DNA of 46,655 bases from Anaerolineae bacterium (GCA_023382715.1 JAHDWP010000027.1:1-46655); one strand, 5' to 3'; shown: positions 32,665 through 42,010, counted from the first letter of the stretch. Numbers and translations are program-made. The notes: a model not told the origin generated them from the sequence alone.

Positions 32665-32671
32665 AGTCTCC

Positions 32672-34033
32672 ATGCGACGCCCATTACTGATCTACGTCCT
32701 GCTGGTCGCCTGCGCCCTGAGCGCCACGCTGCCCGCCGCCGCCCAAAGCCGCACCGCCCTGCCGCCGCCGCACCTGGGCTATGGCGTCCACATCGGCCCG
32801 CATACCAGCGCCAACCCCGCCCTGGTGGATCAACTGCGCATGGAGTGGGTGAAAGTCTACGAGGTGGGGCAGGTCGCCGCCTTCAGCAACAAGCGCGTCC
32901 TGTTCCGCATGGACCTGCCCTGGCCGTCCAACTGGGAAGCGTTCCGCCTCAGCGTGCGCCAGCGCGCGGCAGAGCTGGCCGCGCTGGGCGTGGACGCCAT
33001 CGAAGTGCACAACGAGCCGAACCTGGCCCTGGAATGGCCGCATGGCCCCAACGCCTGGGAATACACGCAGATGCTGCGCGTGGCCTACACGCAGATCAAG
33101 GCCGTCGCGCCGCAGATCATCGTCGTGTCGGGCGGGCTGGCCCCCACCCTCACCACCGGCGACCGGGGCGCGATCAGCGACATTGACTACGCCGCCGAAA
33201 TGCTCGACAACGGCGCGGCGCAGTGGTTCGACGCCTTCGGCTATCACCCCTACGGCTACAACCAGCCGCCGGAAGCTGAGCCAGCCTACAACACGCTCAC
33301 CTTCCGCCGCGTCGAGCTGATCCGCGCGCTGTTCGAGGAGCGCGGCATCTACGACAAGCAGATCTGGATGACCGAGTTCGGCTGGCTGCGCGACCCGGCT
33401 GAGGACGGCGTGACCTGCTCCGACAGCGATCCGCACTTCGCCGGATTCGCCTGGCTGCGCGTCTCCGGCCAGACGCAGGCCGACTACACCGTGCGTGCCT
33501 TCGACTGGGCCGACCGTTACTGGCCCTGGGCCGGGCCGATGTTCCTGTGGAACCTCAACTGGGCGCTCTATCCACCGGACGTCACCCCGCTGTGCAGCCA
33601 CATGCGCTGGTTCGGCCTGCTGCGCGCCGATGGATCGCCGCTGCCCGTCTTTCAGCGCGTGGCGTCCATGCCTCGCCGCTCCAGCGACTACCTGCCCCGC
33701 CTGACCATCTACGCGCGCGACATGACCGTCGAGACGAGCCTGTACTGTCCCGGCTCCGTGCTGGTGGGCGAGTTCGAGGTGATCAACAGCGGCTATCCCG
33801 GCTCGTTCAGCGCACAGGTGGAAGGGGCCAGCTCGTTGGATGGCCCGGTGCTGGAAATCTACCCGCCGCGCGTGACCAATGGCGACCAGGTGCAGGTGTA
33901 TGCCGATACAACCGGCCTGTCCCCCGGCCTGCACACAATTTACGTCAACGTCACGGCGGTCATCGGCGAGCAGATGGTCGCCGAGAGCATCCAGGGCTAC
34001 ATCGTCGTCACCGAGGCAGCGGGCGGCTGCTGA
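32672..34033 (+). CDS. Secreted clan GH-A glycoside hydrolase with C-terminal beta domain
   Basis: This 453-residue exported protein starts with a signal peptide (residues 1-25, ending AAAQ). The body is a (beta/alpha)8 barrel of the GH-A clan. IEVHNEPNL has the acid/base Glu115 and QIWMTEFGW has the nucleophile Glu235, 120 residues apart as in GH39/GH5-like families. FDAFGYHPYGYNQPP forms a conserved aromatic pocket. Residues ~345-453 form a beta-sandwich domain (TIYARDMTVETSLYCPGS to the end), with cysteines near both ends. It probably trims extracellular plant or microbial glycans; the exact family and substrate are uncertain. Transcription appears leaderless from the promoter at 32634-32664. 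Confidence 0.78.
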   Translation: MRRPLLIYVLLVACALSATLPAAAQSRTALPPPHLGYGVHIGPHTSANPALVDQLRMEWVKVYEVGQVAAFSNKRVLFRMDLPWPSNWEAFRLSVRQRAAELAALGVDAIEVHNEPNLALEWPHGPNAWEYTQMLRVAYTQIKAVAPQIIVVSGGLAPTLTTGDRGAISDIDYAAEMLDNGAAQWFDAFGYHPYGYNQPPEAEPAYNTLTFRRVELIRALFEERGIYDKQIWMTEFGWLRDPAEDGVTCSDSDPHFAGFAWLRVSGQTQADYTVRAFDWADRYWPWAGPMFLWNLNWALYPPDVTPLCSHMRWFGLLRADGSPLPVFQRVASMPRRSSDYLPRLTIYARDMTVETSLYCPGSVLVGEFEVINSGYPGSFSAQVEGASSLDGPVLEIYPPRVTNGDQVQVYADTTGLSPGLHTIYVNVTAVIGEQMVAESIQGYIVVTEAAGGC

Positions 34034-34039
34034 GGCCGC

Positions 34040-34110
34040 CTCTTCCCCTCAATCCCCCTCTTTTTACGGGGGAAGGGTTGGGGATGGGGGGGGACAGCGA
34101 TCACCTGCCG
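34040..34110. repeat. Short family A-related repeat unit
   Basis: CTTCCCCTCAATCCCCCTCT followed by TTTTACGGGGGAAGGGTTGGGGATGGGGGGGG forms one C/G-rich hairpin arm of the interspersed repeats. It occupies most of the 98 bases between the convergent hydrolase and LysM/M23 genes and may serve as a bidirectional terminator. Confidence 0.5.
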
Positions 34111-34131
34111 GCGGGCTTCCGCCAGCCTGTG

Positions 34132-35358
34132 CTAGAAGCTCTGGTAATTCCAGGGGCTGACCGGCGCGCCGCCGGAGCCGCGAATCTCGAAGTGCAGGTG
34201 TGGCCCGCTCGACCGCCCGCTGCTGCCGGTGACGGCGATGTTCTGCCCCGCCGTGACGATCTGCCCGCAGCCCACGAACGCCCCGTTGAGATGGCCGTAG
34301 ACGCTCAGCGTGCCGCCGTGCGCGATCACGACCGTGTAGCCATAGCCCCACGTGCTCCACCCGCTGAAGATGACCGTGCCCCCGCCAGCCGCGTAGACGG
34401 GCGTGCCGGGCGGCACGGCCAGGTCAATCCCGCCGTGATTCCACGAGAAGTCCTGCGTGATCTTGTAGCGCGCCCAGATCGGCGCGCCGACCGGCGAAGA
34501 GCCGCCCGACACAACCTGCCTGCCGCACGAGCCAGGATCGCCCACCGCGAAGGAAGCTATGTCGGTGCCGGCGTTCACGCCCGTGCCCACCGGGTTGCTG
34601 CCATCGGTCGTCGTGGTGGTCATGACGATGCCGGGGTCCCAGTAGATCGGCTCAGTGGAGCCGGTGCCACCGGGCACCACCACCCACAGGCTCTCTGGCA
34701 GGATCGTCTGCGGCACGGCGCCGAACAGCGTGTTGTATTCGGAGTCAATGATGTCGTAGGGATCCACCGCGTATTCGGCGGCGATGTCGGCGATGGACTG
34801 CGGCTGCTGCACGCGATGATACACGCCATCCACCGGCAGGATGTTCAGCTCCAGCCCGATGCGCATGGCGTTGACGTAGAAGCGGTCGTTCGACCAGATG
34901 ATCGTGTTCTCAGTCAGCCCGAAACGCCCGGCGATATTGCGCAGGTTGTCGTTCCTCTGCACCGTGTAGGTGATCACGGCGCTGCGCGACCGCTGAGGGA
35001 TGATCGTCAGCGGGTTGGTCTCGCGGGCGATGGTGCTCCCGGCCAGCACGCCCCCCGCTGGCACATCGAGCGCGGCGACCACATCCTGCGGATCGGCAGT
35101 GGGGCGCGCCCAGTCCACAGGCGGCAGCGTTGGCGTCGGCGGCAGGGTGGGGATCGGTGTGGGATAGTCTACTGCGGCGATACCCAGCAGAGGCGGCTCC
35201 GCCTGATCAGGCGGCGCGGGCGCGGCATCGCGCGAGTCGTGCGGCCAGAAGATCACCGCTCCGGCCAGCGCTATCAGGATGAGCGCCCCGCTCAGCATCG
35301 CGCCGCTCAGGATACGGCCTCCGCGAGCGGAGATGGGGTTACGCGGCGTGCTCGCCAT
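34132..35358 (-). CDS. LysM and M23-family peptidoglycan endopeptidase
   Basis: This 408-residue envelope protein has an N-terminal transmembrane anchor (residues ~18-38) followed by a proline/threonine-rich linker (PTPIPTLPPTPTLPP). Two LysM-like repeats lie at ~128-175 (YTVQRNDNLRNIAGRFGLTE) and ~180-230. The M23 zinc peptidase domain spans ~305-400: NHGGIDLA supplies the first His and Asp, SVYGHL a second His, and GPHLHFEIR the H-x-H pair. All ligands are intact, so it should cleave peptidoglycan cross-links, as lysostaphin-type enzymes do. GAGGAG lies nine bases before ATG 35358. It is monocistronic, with repeats on both sides. Confidence 0.9.
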   Translation of the reverse strand: MASTPRNPISARGGRILSGAMLSGALILIALAGAVIFWPHDSRDAAPAPPDQAEPPLLGIAAVDYPTPIPTLPPTPTLPPVDWARPTADPQDVVAALDVPAGGVLAGSTIARETNPLTIIPQRSRSAVITYTVQRNDNLRNIAGRFGLTENTIIWSNDRFYVNAMRIGLELNILPVDGVYHRVQQPQSIADIAAEYAVDPYDIIDSEYNTLFGAVPQTILPESLWVVVPGGTGSTEPIYWDPGIVMTTTTTDGSNPVGTGVNAGTDIASFAVGDPGSCGRQVVSGGSSPVGAPIWARYKITQDFSWNHGGIDLAVPPGTPVYAAGGGTVIFSGWSTWGYGYTVVIAHGGTLSVYGHLNGAFVGCGQIVTAGQNIAVTGSSGRSSGPHLHFEIRGSGGAPVSPWNYQSF

Positions 35359-35514
35359 CTGCCGACACTCCTCGTCCCCCCAGCAGTCGTTCCACAGCTA
35401 CCAGTACACCCATGACGGGCGGGATCGTACCGTATCGGGCAGTGTTTGGCAATCCGGGCGGCCCTTCGGGTGCGTGCAAAGGTTGACAGCGACTCGCCGG
35501 GGAGGGGGCAGTGA

Positions 35515-35636
35515 CCTCACCCCCTAAATCCCCCTCTCCAGCCGAGCTAGAGAGGGGGACTTTGACCGGCGGACGCGGCACTTCCCCCTCCCTGGCTCCG
35601 CCGGGTGGGGGTCAGGAGGAGCCTACCGCCCAACCG
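35515..35636 (+). repeat. Interspersed element, family B, intergenic copy
   Basis: A 122-base element with the same start (CCTCACCCCCTAAATCCCCC), core (TCTCCAGCCGAGCTAGAGAG) and end (CCGCCCAACCG) as the copy inside the fusion gene at 22769-22890. It lies between the LysM/M23 gene start and the antiporter gene end. Confidence 0.85.
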
Positions 35637-35689
35637 TGCGCCCAGAAGCCCTAAGTTGGGACGCATGGGGCATCTGTGCACCCCCATGA

Positions 35690-35770
35690 AGAGGGAGGGG
35701 TTTAGGGTCTGCACTCTTCTCACCTCCCCCGGTGGGGGAAGGGCCGGGGATGGGGGGCGTCGGGACAGGT
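35690..35770. repeat. Partial family A-type unit
   Basis: GAGGGAGGGGTTTAGGGT, then CCTCCCCCGGTGGGGGAAGG and GGGGATGGGGGG repeat the interior of family A without recognisable ends. Together with the family B copy it fills the 483-base spacer 35359-35841, in which no gene is seen. Confidence 0.55.
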
Positions 35771-35841
35771 CTTGCAGTCTGAGCAGCAAAGTGAACAGAT
35801 ACTCTGCGAGGCCGACCCTGCTCCAGGGATCAGATACGCTA

Positions 35842-37314
35842 TTACCCGGAAGGGCCGCTCACCAGCGCCCGGAGCCTGTCCAGGTCAGCAGGCTCGGCCA
35901 GCACAAGCAGGTTGTCTCTTTCTTCGAGCATGGTGGCCCCGCGCGGCACAACGAACTCGGCGTTGCGCCGGATCAGCACGATCAGAGCGGTCTCCGGCAG
36001 GTCTTCCAGGTCAACAATGCGCTTGTGCGCGGCCTTCGCCCCTGGCTGGATCGTCAATTCCAGCAGGTCGCTTTGAATCGGCTCGGTGGGCACGAAGGCG
36101 ATCGGGTACTTCGGCCTGGTGTCAATCGGCGCGTCCACACGCAGGAGCCGGGCCACGTAGGGCAGCGTCGTCCCCTGGACCAGGGCCGAGGTGAGCACGA
36201 TAAAGAACACCAGGTTGAAGATGGTGTTCGACCGTTCGACGCCCGCCAGCAGCGGGAAGGTCGCCAGCATAATCGGGGCCGCGCCGCGCAGCCCCACCCA
36301 CGAGACGAATAGCTTCTCGCGCAGGTTCAGGTGCCTTTCCCAGACCAGCGTCGCGAAGACAGCCAGCGGTCGCGCGATCAGGATCAGCGCGGCGGAGATC
36401 AGCAGCGCCTGGGGAGCGATAGGCATCACCTGCGAAGGGAAGACGAGCAGGCCGAGGGTGAGAAACATGACGATCTGCATCAGCCAGGCCAGCCCGCTGT
36501 GGAACTCAGTGAGGCTGCGCCTGTGAATGAAGCTGCGGTTGCCCGCCACCAACCCGGCCAGATACGCGGCCAGAAAGCCGTTGCCCCCCAGGGTGGTGGT
36601 CGCGCCATAGGTCAGCAGCACCAGACCCATGCTGGCCACCGAATACAACCCGTCGTATTCCAGCCGAATCCGGTTGAGCACAAAGGTGATGGCGCGCCCC
36701 ATGCCGATCCCGAAAACCAGGCCCAGCGCCATCTGTTGAAAGAACATCAGCACCAGGTCCGGCACCGAAGAAGCAGGGTCCTGCACCAGGCGGATCATGC
36801 CCAGGGTGAGGAAGACGGCCATCGGATCATTGCTGCCCGACTCAAATTCCAGCAGCGGGCGCAGAGAGCCGCGCAGGCCGAGGCTCTTGCTGCGCAGCAC
36901 GGCGAATACCGCTGCTGCATCGGTGGAGGACACAATAGCCCCCAGCAGCAGGGCTTCTTTCAGCGAAAAATCGAGCACCAACAGGGTGAACCCGGCCACC
37001 AGCAGGGCGCTGACGAGCACGCCCGCCGTCGCCAGCACCATCCCCATGATCATGACCGGGCGAATCTCGTCCAGGTCGGTCTCCAGGCCGCCGGAAAAGA
37101 GGATGAACGCCAGCGATGTCACGCCCAGGAACTGGGCCAGCCAGGGATCGTCGAAGTAGATACCGCCGGGGCCTTCAGAGCCAATGAGCATTCCAATGGC
37201 CAGGAACAGCAGCAGTGCCGGGACACCCAGTCGAGCAGAAATCTTACTGGCAAGGATACTCACCAACAACACAAACGCTATAGATACCAGGATATACTCG
37301 GCTGCAAGCTCCAT
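35842..37314 (-). CDS. Potassium/proton antiporter (NhaP2/CvrA-like)
   Basis: This 490-residue membrane protein has about twelve to thirteen helices of the CPA1/NhaP2 antiporter fold. AFILFSGGLETDLDEI is near helix 3. The ion-binding block is AIVSSTDAAAVFAVLRSKSLG, and FESGSNDPMAVFLTLG (helix 6) carries the Asn-Asp pair of electroneutral exchangers. Residues ~400-490 form a TrkA-C (RCK_C) regulatory domain (LLELTIQPGAKAAHKRIVDL, VVPRGATMLEERDNLLVLAE), as in potassium/proton antiporters of the CvrA type. It should export K+ or Na+ in exchange for protons. The ATG at 37314 follows a moderately purine-rich leader. The gene is monocistronic between repeats. Confidence 0.88.
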   Translation of the reverse strand: MELAAEYILVSIAFVLLVSILASKISARLGVPALLLFLAIGMLIGSEGPGGIYFDDPWLAQFLGVTSLAFILFSGGLETDLDEIRPVMIMGMVLATAGVLVSALLVAGFTLLVLDFSLKEALLLGAIVSSTDAAAVFAVLRSKSLGLRGSLRPLLEFESGSNDPMAVFLTLGMIRLVQDPASSVPDLVLMFFQQMALGLVFGIGMGRAITFVLNRIRLEYDGLYSVASMGLVLLTYGATTTLGGNGFLAAYLAGLVAGNRSFIHRRSLTEFHSGLAWLMQIVMFLTLGLLVFPSQVMPIAPQALLISAALILIARPLAVFATLVWERHLNLREKLFVSWVGLRGAAPIMLATFPLLAGVERSNTIFNLVFFIVLTSALVQGTTLPYVARLLRVDAPIDTRPKYPIAFVPTEPIQSDLLELTIQPGAKAAHKRIVDLEDLPETALIVLIRRNAEFVVPRGATMLEERDNLLVLAEPADLDRLRALVSGPSG

Positions 37315-37488
37315 GCGCGCCCCTCTGGTTCGCCGTGTGCGGTCCGAAACAGGTATAGAATAACCAAAGATGGCTCACATAGAAAAAATCAGTTGCGGCT
37401 TCGCCTGAGTTGTGGCACAACCATCGCAGTCAGCGGCCAGCGGCCAGCTATCAGCAAAAGTCAACGCTGCCAGAGTCCGCTGATCCTG

Positions 37489-37647
37489 AGAGACCATTTG
37501 AGAAGCTGTTCCCCCCCACCACCCCAAACCCCTCCCCCACAAGGAGGGAGGGGCTTAGCGAGCGCGCTTTTCTCCCTTCCCCTCTCGTGGGGGAAGGGCC
37601 GGGGATGGGGGGACAAAGGCAGATGCGCGACTTCTCGAACGGCCCCT
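37489..37647 (-). repeat. MITE-like interspersed element, family A, full-length copy A6
   Basis: This 159-base element begins with AGAGACCATTTGAGAAG (37489-37505). Its other end reads AGGGGCCGTTCGAGAAG on the minus strand from 37647; the two ends match at 13 of 17 positions. It is the inverted counterpart of copy A4 (15335-15488), sharing both ends and both internal hairpins. It lies between the antiporter start and the FGGY kinase; the right end stops 46 bases before the chosen kinase start. The remaining gap (37315-37488) has no gene. Confidence 0.78.
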
Positions 37648-37693
37648 GATGGCTGTCCCCACCCACCGGCGGTCACCTGGAGATGCGCACGCC

Positions 37694-39241
37694 ATGCCCG
37701 ACGATCTCATCCTCGCCATTGACAACGGGACGCAGAGCGTGCGCGCGCTGCTCTTCGACTTACGCGGGCGCCTGGTCGCCAAGGCGCGTGTGCCCATCGA
37801 GCCGTACTTCTCGACGCACCCCGGCTGGGCCGAGCAGTACGCTGAATACTTCTGGGACAAGCTCGCCGAAGCCTGCCGCCAGCTCTGGACGCTGGTGGAC
37901 GCGCCCAAAGAGGCGGTGCGCGGCGTGGCCCTGACAACTCAGCGCGGCACCGTGATCAACCTGGATCGCGCCGGCAAGCCGCTGCGCCCGGCCATCGTCT
38001 GGCCAGACCAGCGCCGCGCCGAGGGGATCCCCCCGGTCGGCGGGCTGTGGGGGCTGATCTTCCGCGCGGCGCGGCTGCGCCAGACGGTCGCTTACCTGCA
38101 AGCCGAAGCCGAAGCCAACTGGATCGCCACCCAGCAGCGCGCCATCTGGGCGCAGACGCACAAATACGCCCTGCTCTCCGGCTATCTCACCTACCGCCTG
38201 ACCGGTCGCCTGGCCGATTCGGTCGGCTGCCAGGTGGGGTACCTGCCCTTCGATTACAAGCGCCAGACGTGGGCGCGCGCCTGGGACTGGAAATGGCGCG
38301 CGCTGGACGTCCGGCCAGAGCACCTGCCGGAACTGGTGCCGCCAGCCGCGCAGATCGGCGTGATCACGCCCGAAGCCGCCGCAGCGACCGGCATCCCCGC
38401 CGGGCTGCCCCTCATCGCTGCTGCCGCCGACAAAGCCTGCGAGGTCATCGGCTCCGGCTGCCTGGAGCCGCACATCGGCTGCCTGAGCTATGGCACGACG
38501 GCGACGATCAACACGACGCACCGCCGCTACATTGAGATCATCCCGCTCATCCCGCCCTATCCGTCCGCCGTGCCCGGCGCATACAGCGTGGAGCTGCAAA
38601 TCTATCGCGGCTTCTGGATGGTGAGCTGGTTCAAGCAGGAGTTCGGTCACCGCGAGATGATCCTGGCCGAACAGAACGGCGTCGAGCCGGAGTCGCTGCT
38701 CGATGAGCTGCTGGCCCAGGTGCCGCCGGGGGCGCAGGGGCTGGTCTTGCAGCCGTACTGGTCGCCGGGCGTGCGCGTGCCAGGGCCGGAAGCGCGCGGC
38801 GCGGTGATCGGCTTCAGCGATGTTCATACGCGCGCCCACCTCTACCGGGCCATCCTCGAAGGGCTGGCCTACGCCCTGCGCGAGGGCAAGGAGCGCACCG
38901 AAAAGCGCAGCGGCGTGCCGATCACCGAGCTGCGCGTCTCCGGCGGCGGCTCGCAGAGCGACGCGGCCATGCAGCTCACCGCCGATGTCTTCGGGCTGCC
39001 CGCCGCTCGCCCGCACACCTACGAGACTTCCGGGCTGGGCGCGGCGATTGTGGCGGCGGTGGGGCTGGGGCTGCACCCCGATTTCAGCACCGCGATCGCG
39101 GCCATGACGCGCGTCGAGCGCATCTTCACGCCAGACCCGGCCACGCACACCACCTACAACGCGCTCTACGCCGAGGTCTACAAGCGGCTGTATGGGCGGC
39201 TGCGCCCGCTCTACGAAACGCTGCGCCGCCTGTCGCCGTGA
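37694..39241 (+). CDS. FGGY-family carbohydrate kinase
   Basis: This 515-residue sugar kinase has both actin-like halves of the FGGY family. [19 protein letters not shown] (8-26) is the phosphate-1 loop and [11 protein letters not shown] binds sugar; the second domain has [15 protein letters not shown]. The ADP-binding block near the C-terminal part is [20 protein letters not shown], followed by [20 protein letters not shown]. Family members phosphorylate glycerol, xylulose, ribulose, fuculose or gluconate; the active residues do not single one out here. ATG 37694 puts the conserved start at residue 1; an upstream ATG at 37649 lies just beyond repeat A6 and is less likely. A GGAG at 37678 is somewhat distant. 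Confidence 0.88.
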   Translation: MPDDLILAIDNGTQSVRALLFDLRGRLVAKARVPIEPYFSTHPGWAEQYAEYFWDKLAEACRQLWTLVDAPKEAVRGVALTTQRGTVINLDRAGKPLRPAIVWPDQRRAEGIPPVGGLWGLIFRAARLRQTVAYLQAEAEANWIATQQRAIWAQTHKYALLSGYLTYRLTGRLADSVGCQVGYLPFDYKRQTWARAWDWKWRALDVRPEHLPELVPPAAQIGVITPEAAAATGIPAGLPLIAAAADKACEVIGSGCLEPHIGCLSYGTTATINTTHRRYIEIIPLIPPYPSAVPGAYSVELQIYRGFWMVSWFKQEFGHREMILAEQNGVEPESLLDELLAQVPPGAQGLVLQPYWSPGVRVPGPEARGAVIGFSDVHTRAHLYRAILEGLAYALREGKERTEKRSGVPITELRVSGGGSQSDAAMQLTADVFGLPAARPHTYETSGLGAAIVAAVGLGLHPDFSTAIAAMTRVERIFTPDPATHTTYNALYAEVYKRLYGRLRPLYETLRRLSP

Positions 39242-39269
39242 GCGCAGGATCGCCCTGTCAAGATTGGGG

Positions 39270-39298
39270 TTTACAAAATAAGGCAGGCATCGCACAAT
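39270..39298 (+). promoter_or_regulatory. Probable promoter of the XRE-ImmA/PIN pair
   Basis: TTTACA (39270-39275, 5 of 6), 17 bases, then CACAAT (39293-39298, 4 of 6). An AT-rich ATATAAATAT follows (39298-39306) that could be an autoregulatory operator for the encoded HTH protein. ATG is at 39339 with AAGG upstream. Confidence 0.45.
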
Positions 39299-39338
39299 AT
39301 AAATATCACACGATGATCGCATTACAAGAAGGCACCCC

Positions 39339-40385
39339 ATGATTCCCATTGGCGAACGACTGAAGCTGGCGCGCCTCAAGGCCCACCTGAGCCAGCGCGA
39401 GTTGGCCGAGCGCGTCGGTCTGTCGGCCATGTCCATCTCGAAATACGAGAACAATGTCATAGTGCCCGGCGCGGAGACTCTCTTCAAGCTGGCGCAGGCG
39501 CTGGACGTGCGCGTGGAGTTTCTGCTGCGCCAGGTCCCTCACCTGCACATCGAGCCGGTCTATCGCCGGCACAAGCGGATGGGGCCTAGGGCACAGGAGG
39601 CGGTCAGAGCGCAAATTCAGGACTGGTTGGAGCGCTACCTGCTGGTTGAATCGCTCTGGCCAGAGGAAGTGCATGTTCAGATGCCGCAGGGTTTTCCGCA
39701 CCCAGTCAGGATGCTCGACGATGCTGAGCGGGCTGCGGCAGCCCTGCGCGAAGCCTGGCAGATGGGCAGCGATCCGATCGTCAACCTGACCGAGCTGCTG
39801 GAAGAAAGAGGGGTTAATGTCGGCCTGGTCGAAGGCGCTGACGATTTTGACGCCTGCACGTTCCTGTACGATGACTATACTCCGGTCATTGCGGTCAACC
39901 AGAACCGGTCAGCCGACCGGCAGCGCTTCGATCTGGCCCACGAGCTGGGGCACCTCATGATGCGAGTGGCCGAGGATCTCGACGAAGAGAAGGCTGCCCA
40001 CCGCTTCGCAGCGGCGTTTCTGGTGCCCGCCGAAGCAGCCATTATGGAATTGGGCCACCGCCGCAGCCACCTCGACTTGTACGAGCTGCTGGAGCTTAAA
40101 GGGAAATACGGCATGAGCGTGGCCGCCTGGGTGTACCGGGCGCAGGACCTGGGCATCCTGTCCGACAGTGCCGCCCGCCAGTTGTGGCGGCAGCTCAGCG
40201 CGCGCGGCTGGCGGAAACAAGAGCCGCGCGCGCTCCCTGCGGAGACCCCTGGCCGCATGTACCGCCTGGTACGACGTCTGGTCGCCGAGGGCATCATTTC
40301 CGAGGCGCGCGCGGCAGAGCTGATGGGGCAGCGCATCGCTCTGTTCCCCACTCCGCCCGAGGAAGCCCGTGCGCTGCATCATTGA
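39339..40385 (+). CDS. XRE-family HTH protein fused to ImmA/IrrE-type zinc peptidase
   Basis: This 348-residue protein joins an N-terminal helix-turn-helix (residues ~5-60, LKLARLKAHLSQRELAERVG and SMSISKYENN) to a COG2856 metallopeptidase. The latter has HELGH at 201-205 and the third zinc ligand Glu217 in EKAAHRFAAAF. Family members cleave phage or mobile-element repressors (ImmA) or regulators (IrrE), and many serve as antitoxins. The next gene, a PIN ribonuclease, overlaps it by 17 bases, the arrangement of an antitoxin-toxin pair. All catalytic residues are present. The protein likely represses its own promoter (39270-39298) and restrains the PIN partner; the trigger is unknown. Confidence 0.88.
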   Translation: MIPIGERLKLARLKAHLSQRELAERVGLSAMSISKYENNVIVPGAETLFKLAQALDVRVEFLLRQVPHLHIEPVYRRHKRMGPRAQEAVRAQIQDWLERYLLVESLWPEEVHVQMPQGFPHPVRMLDDAERAAAALREAWQMGSDPIVNLTELLEERGVNVGLVEGADDFDACTFLYDDYTPVIAVNQNRSADRQRFDLAHELGHLMMRVAEDLDEEKAAHRFAAAFLVPAEAAIMELGHRRSHLDLYELLELKGKYGMSVAAWVYRAQDLGILSDSAARQLWRQLSARGWRKQEPRALPAETPGRMYRLVRRLVAEGIISEARAAELMGQRIALFPTPPEEARALHH

Positions 40386-40854
40386 TGCCAACATCCTCAT
40401 TGATCTCAGCCGGGGCGACTTGCTGGCCCGGCTCTTCGCTCTGCCGTGTCAGTTCGCCGCGCCCGATGGCGTGCTGGACGAACTGGTAGAGCCTGATCGG
40501 GAACGATTGCGGCAGATGGGGCTGCAGCGTGCCGGCCTGACAACCGAGCAGCTTCTGGAGGCGGCACTTCTCAGCGCGGAGCACCGGCGGTTGTCGCTGG
40601 GCGACTGCACGGCGCTGATCGCCGCACGCGATGCCCAGACCATGCTCTTGACCGGGGATGCCGGGTTGCGCACCCTGGCCCAGGAACACGGCGTAGTGGT
40701 ACATGGTGTGCTGTGGGTGCTGGACGAGCTGGAAGCCACCGGTCTCTTGGATGATTTCACCCTGGCTGCCAGCCTACGCCGGATGCTGGCCGGGGGCGCG
40801 CGCCTGCCCTCTGACGAGTGCGACCTGCGGCTGCAACGATGGGAACATCCCTGA
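40369..40854 (+). CDS. PIN-domain ribonuclease, probable toxin
   Basis: This 161-residue PIN domain has the four acidic residues of the active site: Asp6 (IIDANIL), Glu38 (VLDELVE), Asp79 (SLGDCTAL) and Asp97 (LLTGDAGL). It is of the DUF3368-like type. These cut RNA in a magnesium-dependent way. It starts at a GTG within the last 17 bases of the XRE-ImmA gene, with AGGAAG upstream, so expression is coupled to the presumed antitoxin. The C-terminal extension (residues ~125-161, ending DLRLQRWEHP) is longer than minimal PIN toxins. Together the two genes look like a type II toxin-antitoxin-like module. Confidence 0.87.
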   Translation: MRCIIDANILIDLSRGDLLARLFALPCQFAAPDGVLDELVEPDRERLRQMGLQRAGLTTEQLLEAALLSAEHRRLSLGDCTALIAARDAQTMLLTGDAGLRTLAQEHGVVVHGVLWVLDELEATGLLDDFTLAASLRRMLAGGARLPSDECDLRLQRWEHP

Positions 40855-40986
40855 CTCAGGGCACCGGTTGGCGCGCACGCTCCCACCCGCTTATACGCGC
40901 TTCTAACGGTTGCTTTGCCCCGGCTGTGGTACAACTGTGCCGAGCACGCGCCTGGTCTGGCTCGTACACGAAAAGAGGCACAGCAT

Positions 40987-41940
40987 ATGAATTACCGCCG
41001 TTTAGGGAAGTCTGGTCTTAAAGTCAGCGCGCTGAGTCTGGGCGGCTGGACGACTTTTGGCGACAGCGTGGCCGATCATCGCCTCGCCCGCGACATCCTC
41101 GTGAAGGCCTACGACAACGGCATCAACTTCTTCGACATCGCCAATGTCTACGCCAGGGGTGAGGCCGAGAAGCTGATGGGGTCGGTCCTCAGGCTGTTCC
41201 CGCGTCATACACTGGTCATCAGTAGCAAGGCCTTCTGGCCGATGAGCGACGACGTGAACGACCGCGGCCTGTCGCGCAAGCACCTGTTCGAGAGCGTCCA
41301 CGCCTCGCTGCGGCGCATCGGCACTGATTACCTCGACCTGTTCTTCTGCCATCGCTGGGACGCCGAGACTCCGCTGGAGGAAACCGTCCGGGCGCTGGAC
41401 GCCCTGGTGCACCAGGGCAAGATTCTCTACTGGGGCACCAGCGAATGGACCGGCGCACAGATTCAGGCGGCGCTGGACCTCTGCGAGCGCTACAACCTGG
41501 TCAAGCCGCAGGTCGAGCAGCCGCTCTACAACCTGATCGCGCGGCGCAAGGTGGAAGAAGACGTGCTGCCCGTCACCGAGAAGAACGGGCTGGGGCTGGT
41601 GGTGTGGAGTCCGCTGGCCAGCGGGCTGCTGACCGGCAAGTACGACGACGCCCTGCCCGGTGACAGCCGCCTGGCGCGCCTGGAGGTGCTGCGCGACCAG
41701 TGGTACAAGGCCGAGTCCGTCGCCGCGATCCGCGAGCTGAAAGCGGTCGCCGATGATCTGGGCGTGACGCGCGCCCAGCTTGCCCTGGCCTGGACGCTGC
41801 GCCAGCCGGGAGTCAGCAGCGCGATCACCGGGGCGACCAGGCCCGCCCAGCTTGACGAGACGCTGAAGGCGATTGACATCACACTGGACAGCGACACCCT
41901 GGCGCGCATGGACGCGATCATGGCCCCGGTCGCTCAGTAG
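40987..41940 (+). CDS. Aldo/keto reductase
   Basis: This 317-residue NADPH-dependent oxidoreductase is of the AKR type related to potassium channel beta subunits and general stress protein 69. The catalytic tetrad is visible: Asp50 and Tyr55 in FFDIANVYARGEAEKLMG, Lys81 in VISSKAF, and His122 in FFCHRWD. The cofactor-binding end is GVTRAQLALAWTLRQPGVSS followed by AITGATRPAQL. It reduces small carbonyl compounds; the substrate cannot be assigned. AGAGG lies about ten bases before ATG 40987. The gene ends near two palindromic repeats and has no operon partner. Confidence 0.9.
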   Translation: MNYRRLGKSGLKVSALSLGGWTTFGDSVADHRLARDILVKAYDNGINFFDIANVYARGEAEKLMGSVLRLFPRHTLVISSKAFWPMSDDVNDRGLSRKHLFESVHASLRRIGTDYLDLFFCHRWDAETPLEETVRALDALVHQGKILYWGTSEWTGAQIQAALDLCERYNLVKPQVEQPLYNLIARRKVEEDVLPVTEKNGLGLVVWSPLASGLLTGKYDDALPGDSRLARLEVLRDQWYKAESVAAIRELKAVADDLGVTRAQLALAWTLRQPGVSSAITGATRPAQLDETLKAIDITLDSDTLARMDAIMAPVAQ

Positions 41941-41961
41941 GACCGGTCGGCAGAGAAGACC

Positions 41962-41989
41962 GTAGGGGCGTATGGCGATACGCCCCTAC
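41962..41989. repeat. GTAGGGGCG palindrome
   Basis: GTAGGGGCGTAT-GGCG-ATACGCCCCTAC is a perfect 12-base stem with a 4-base loop, 21 bases after the aldo/keto reductase stop. Similar GTAGGGGCG...CGCCCCTAC repeats are common dispersed palindromes in several bacterial genomes. It may also terminate transcription. Confidence 0.8.
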
Positions 41990-42010
41990 ACGGGCAGGCG
42001 CTCGAAGATC

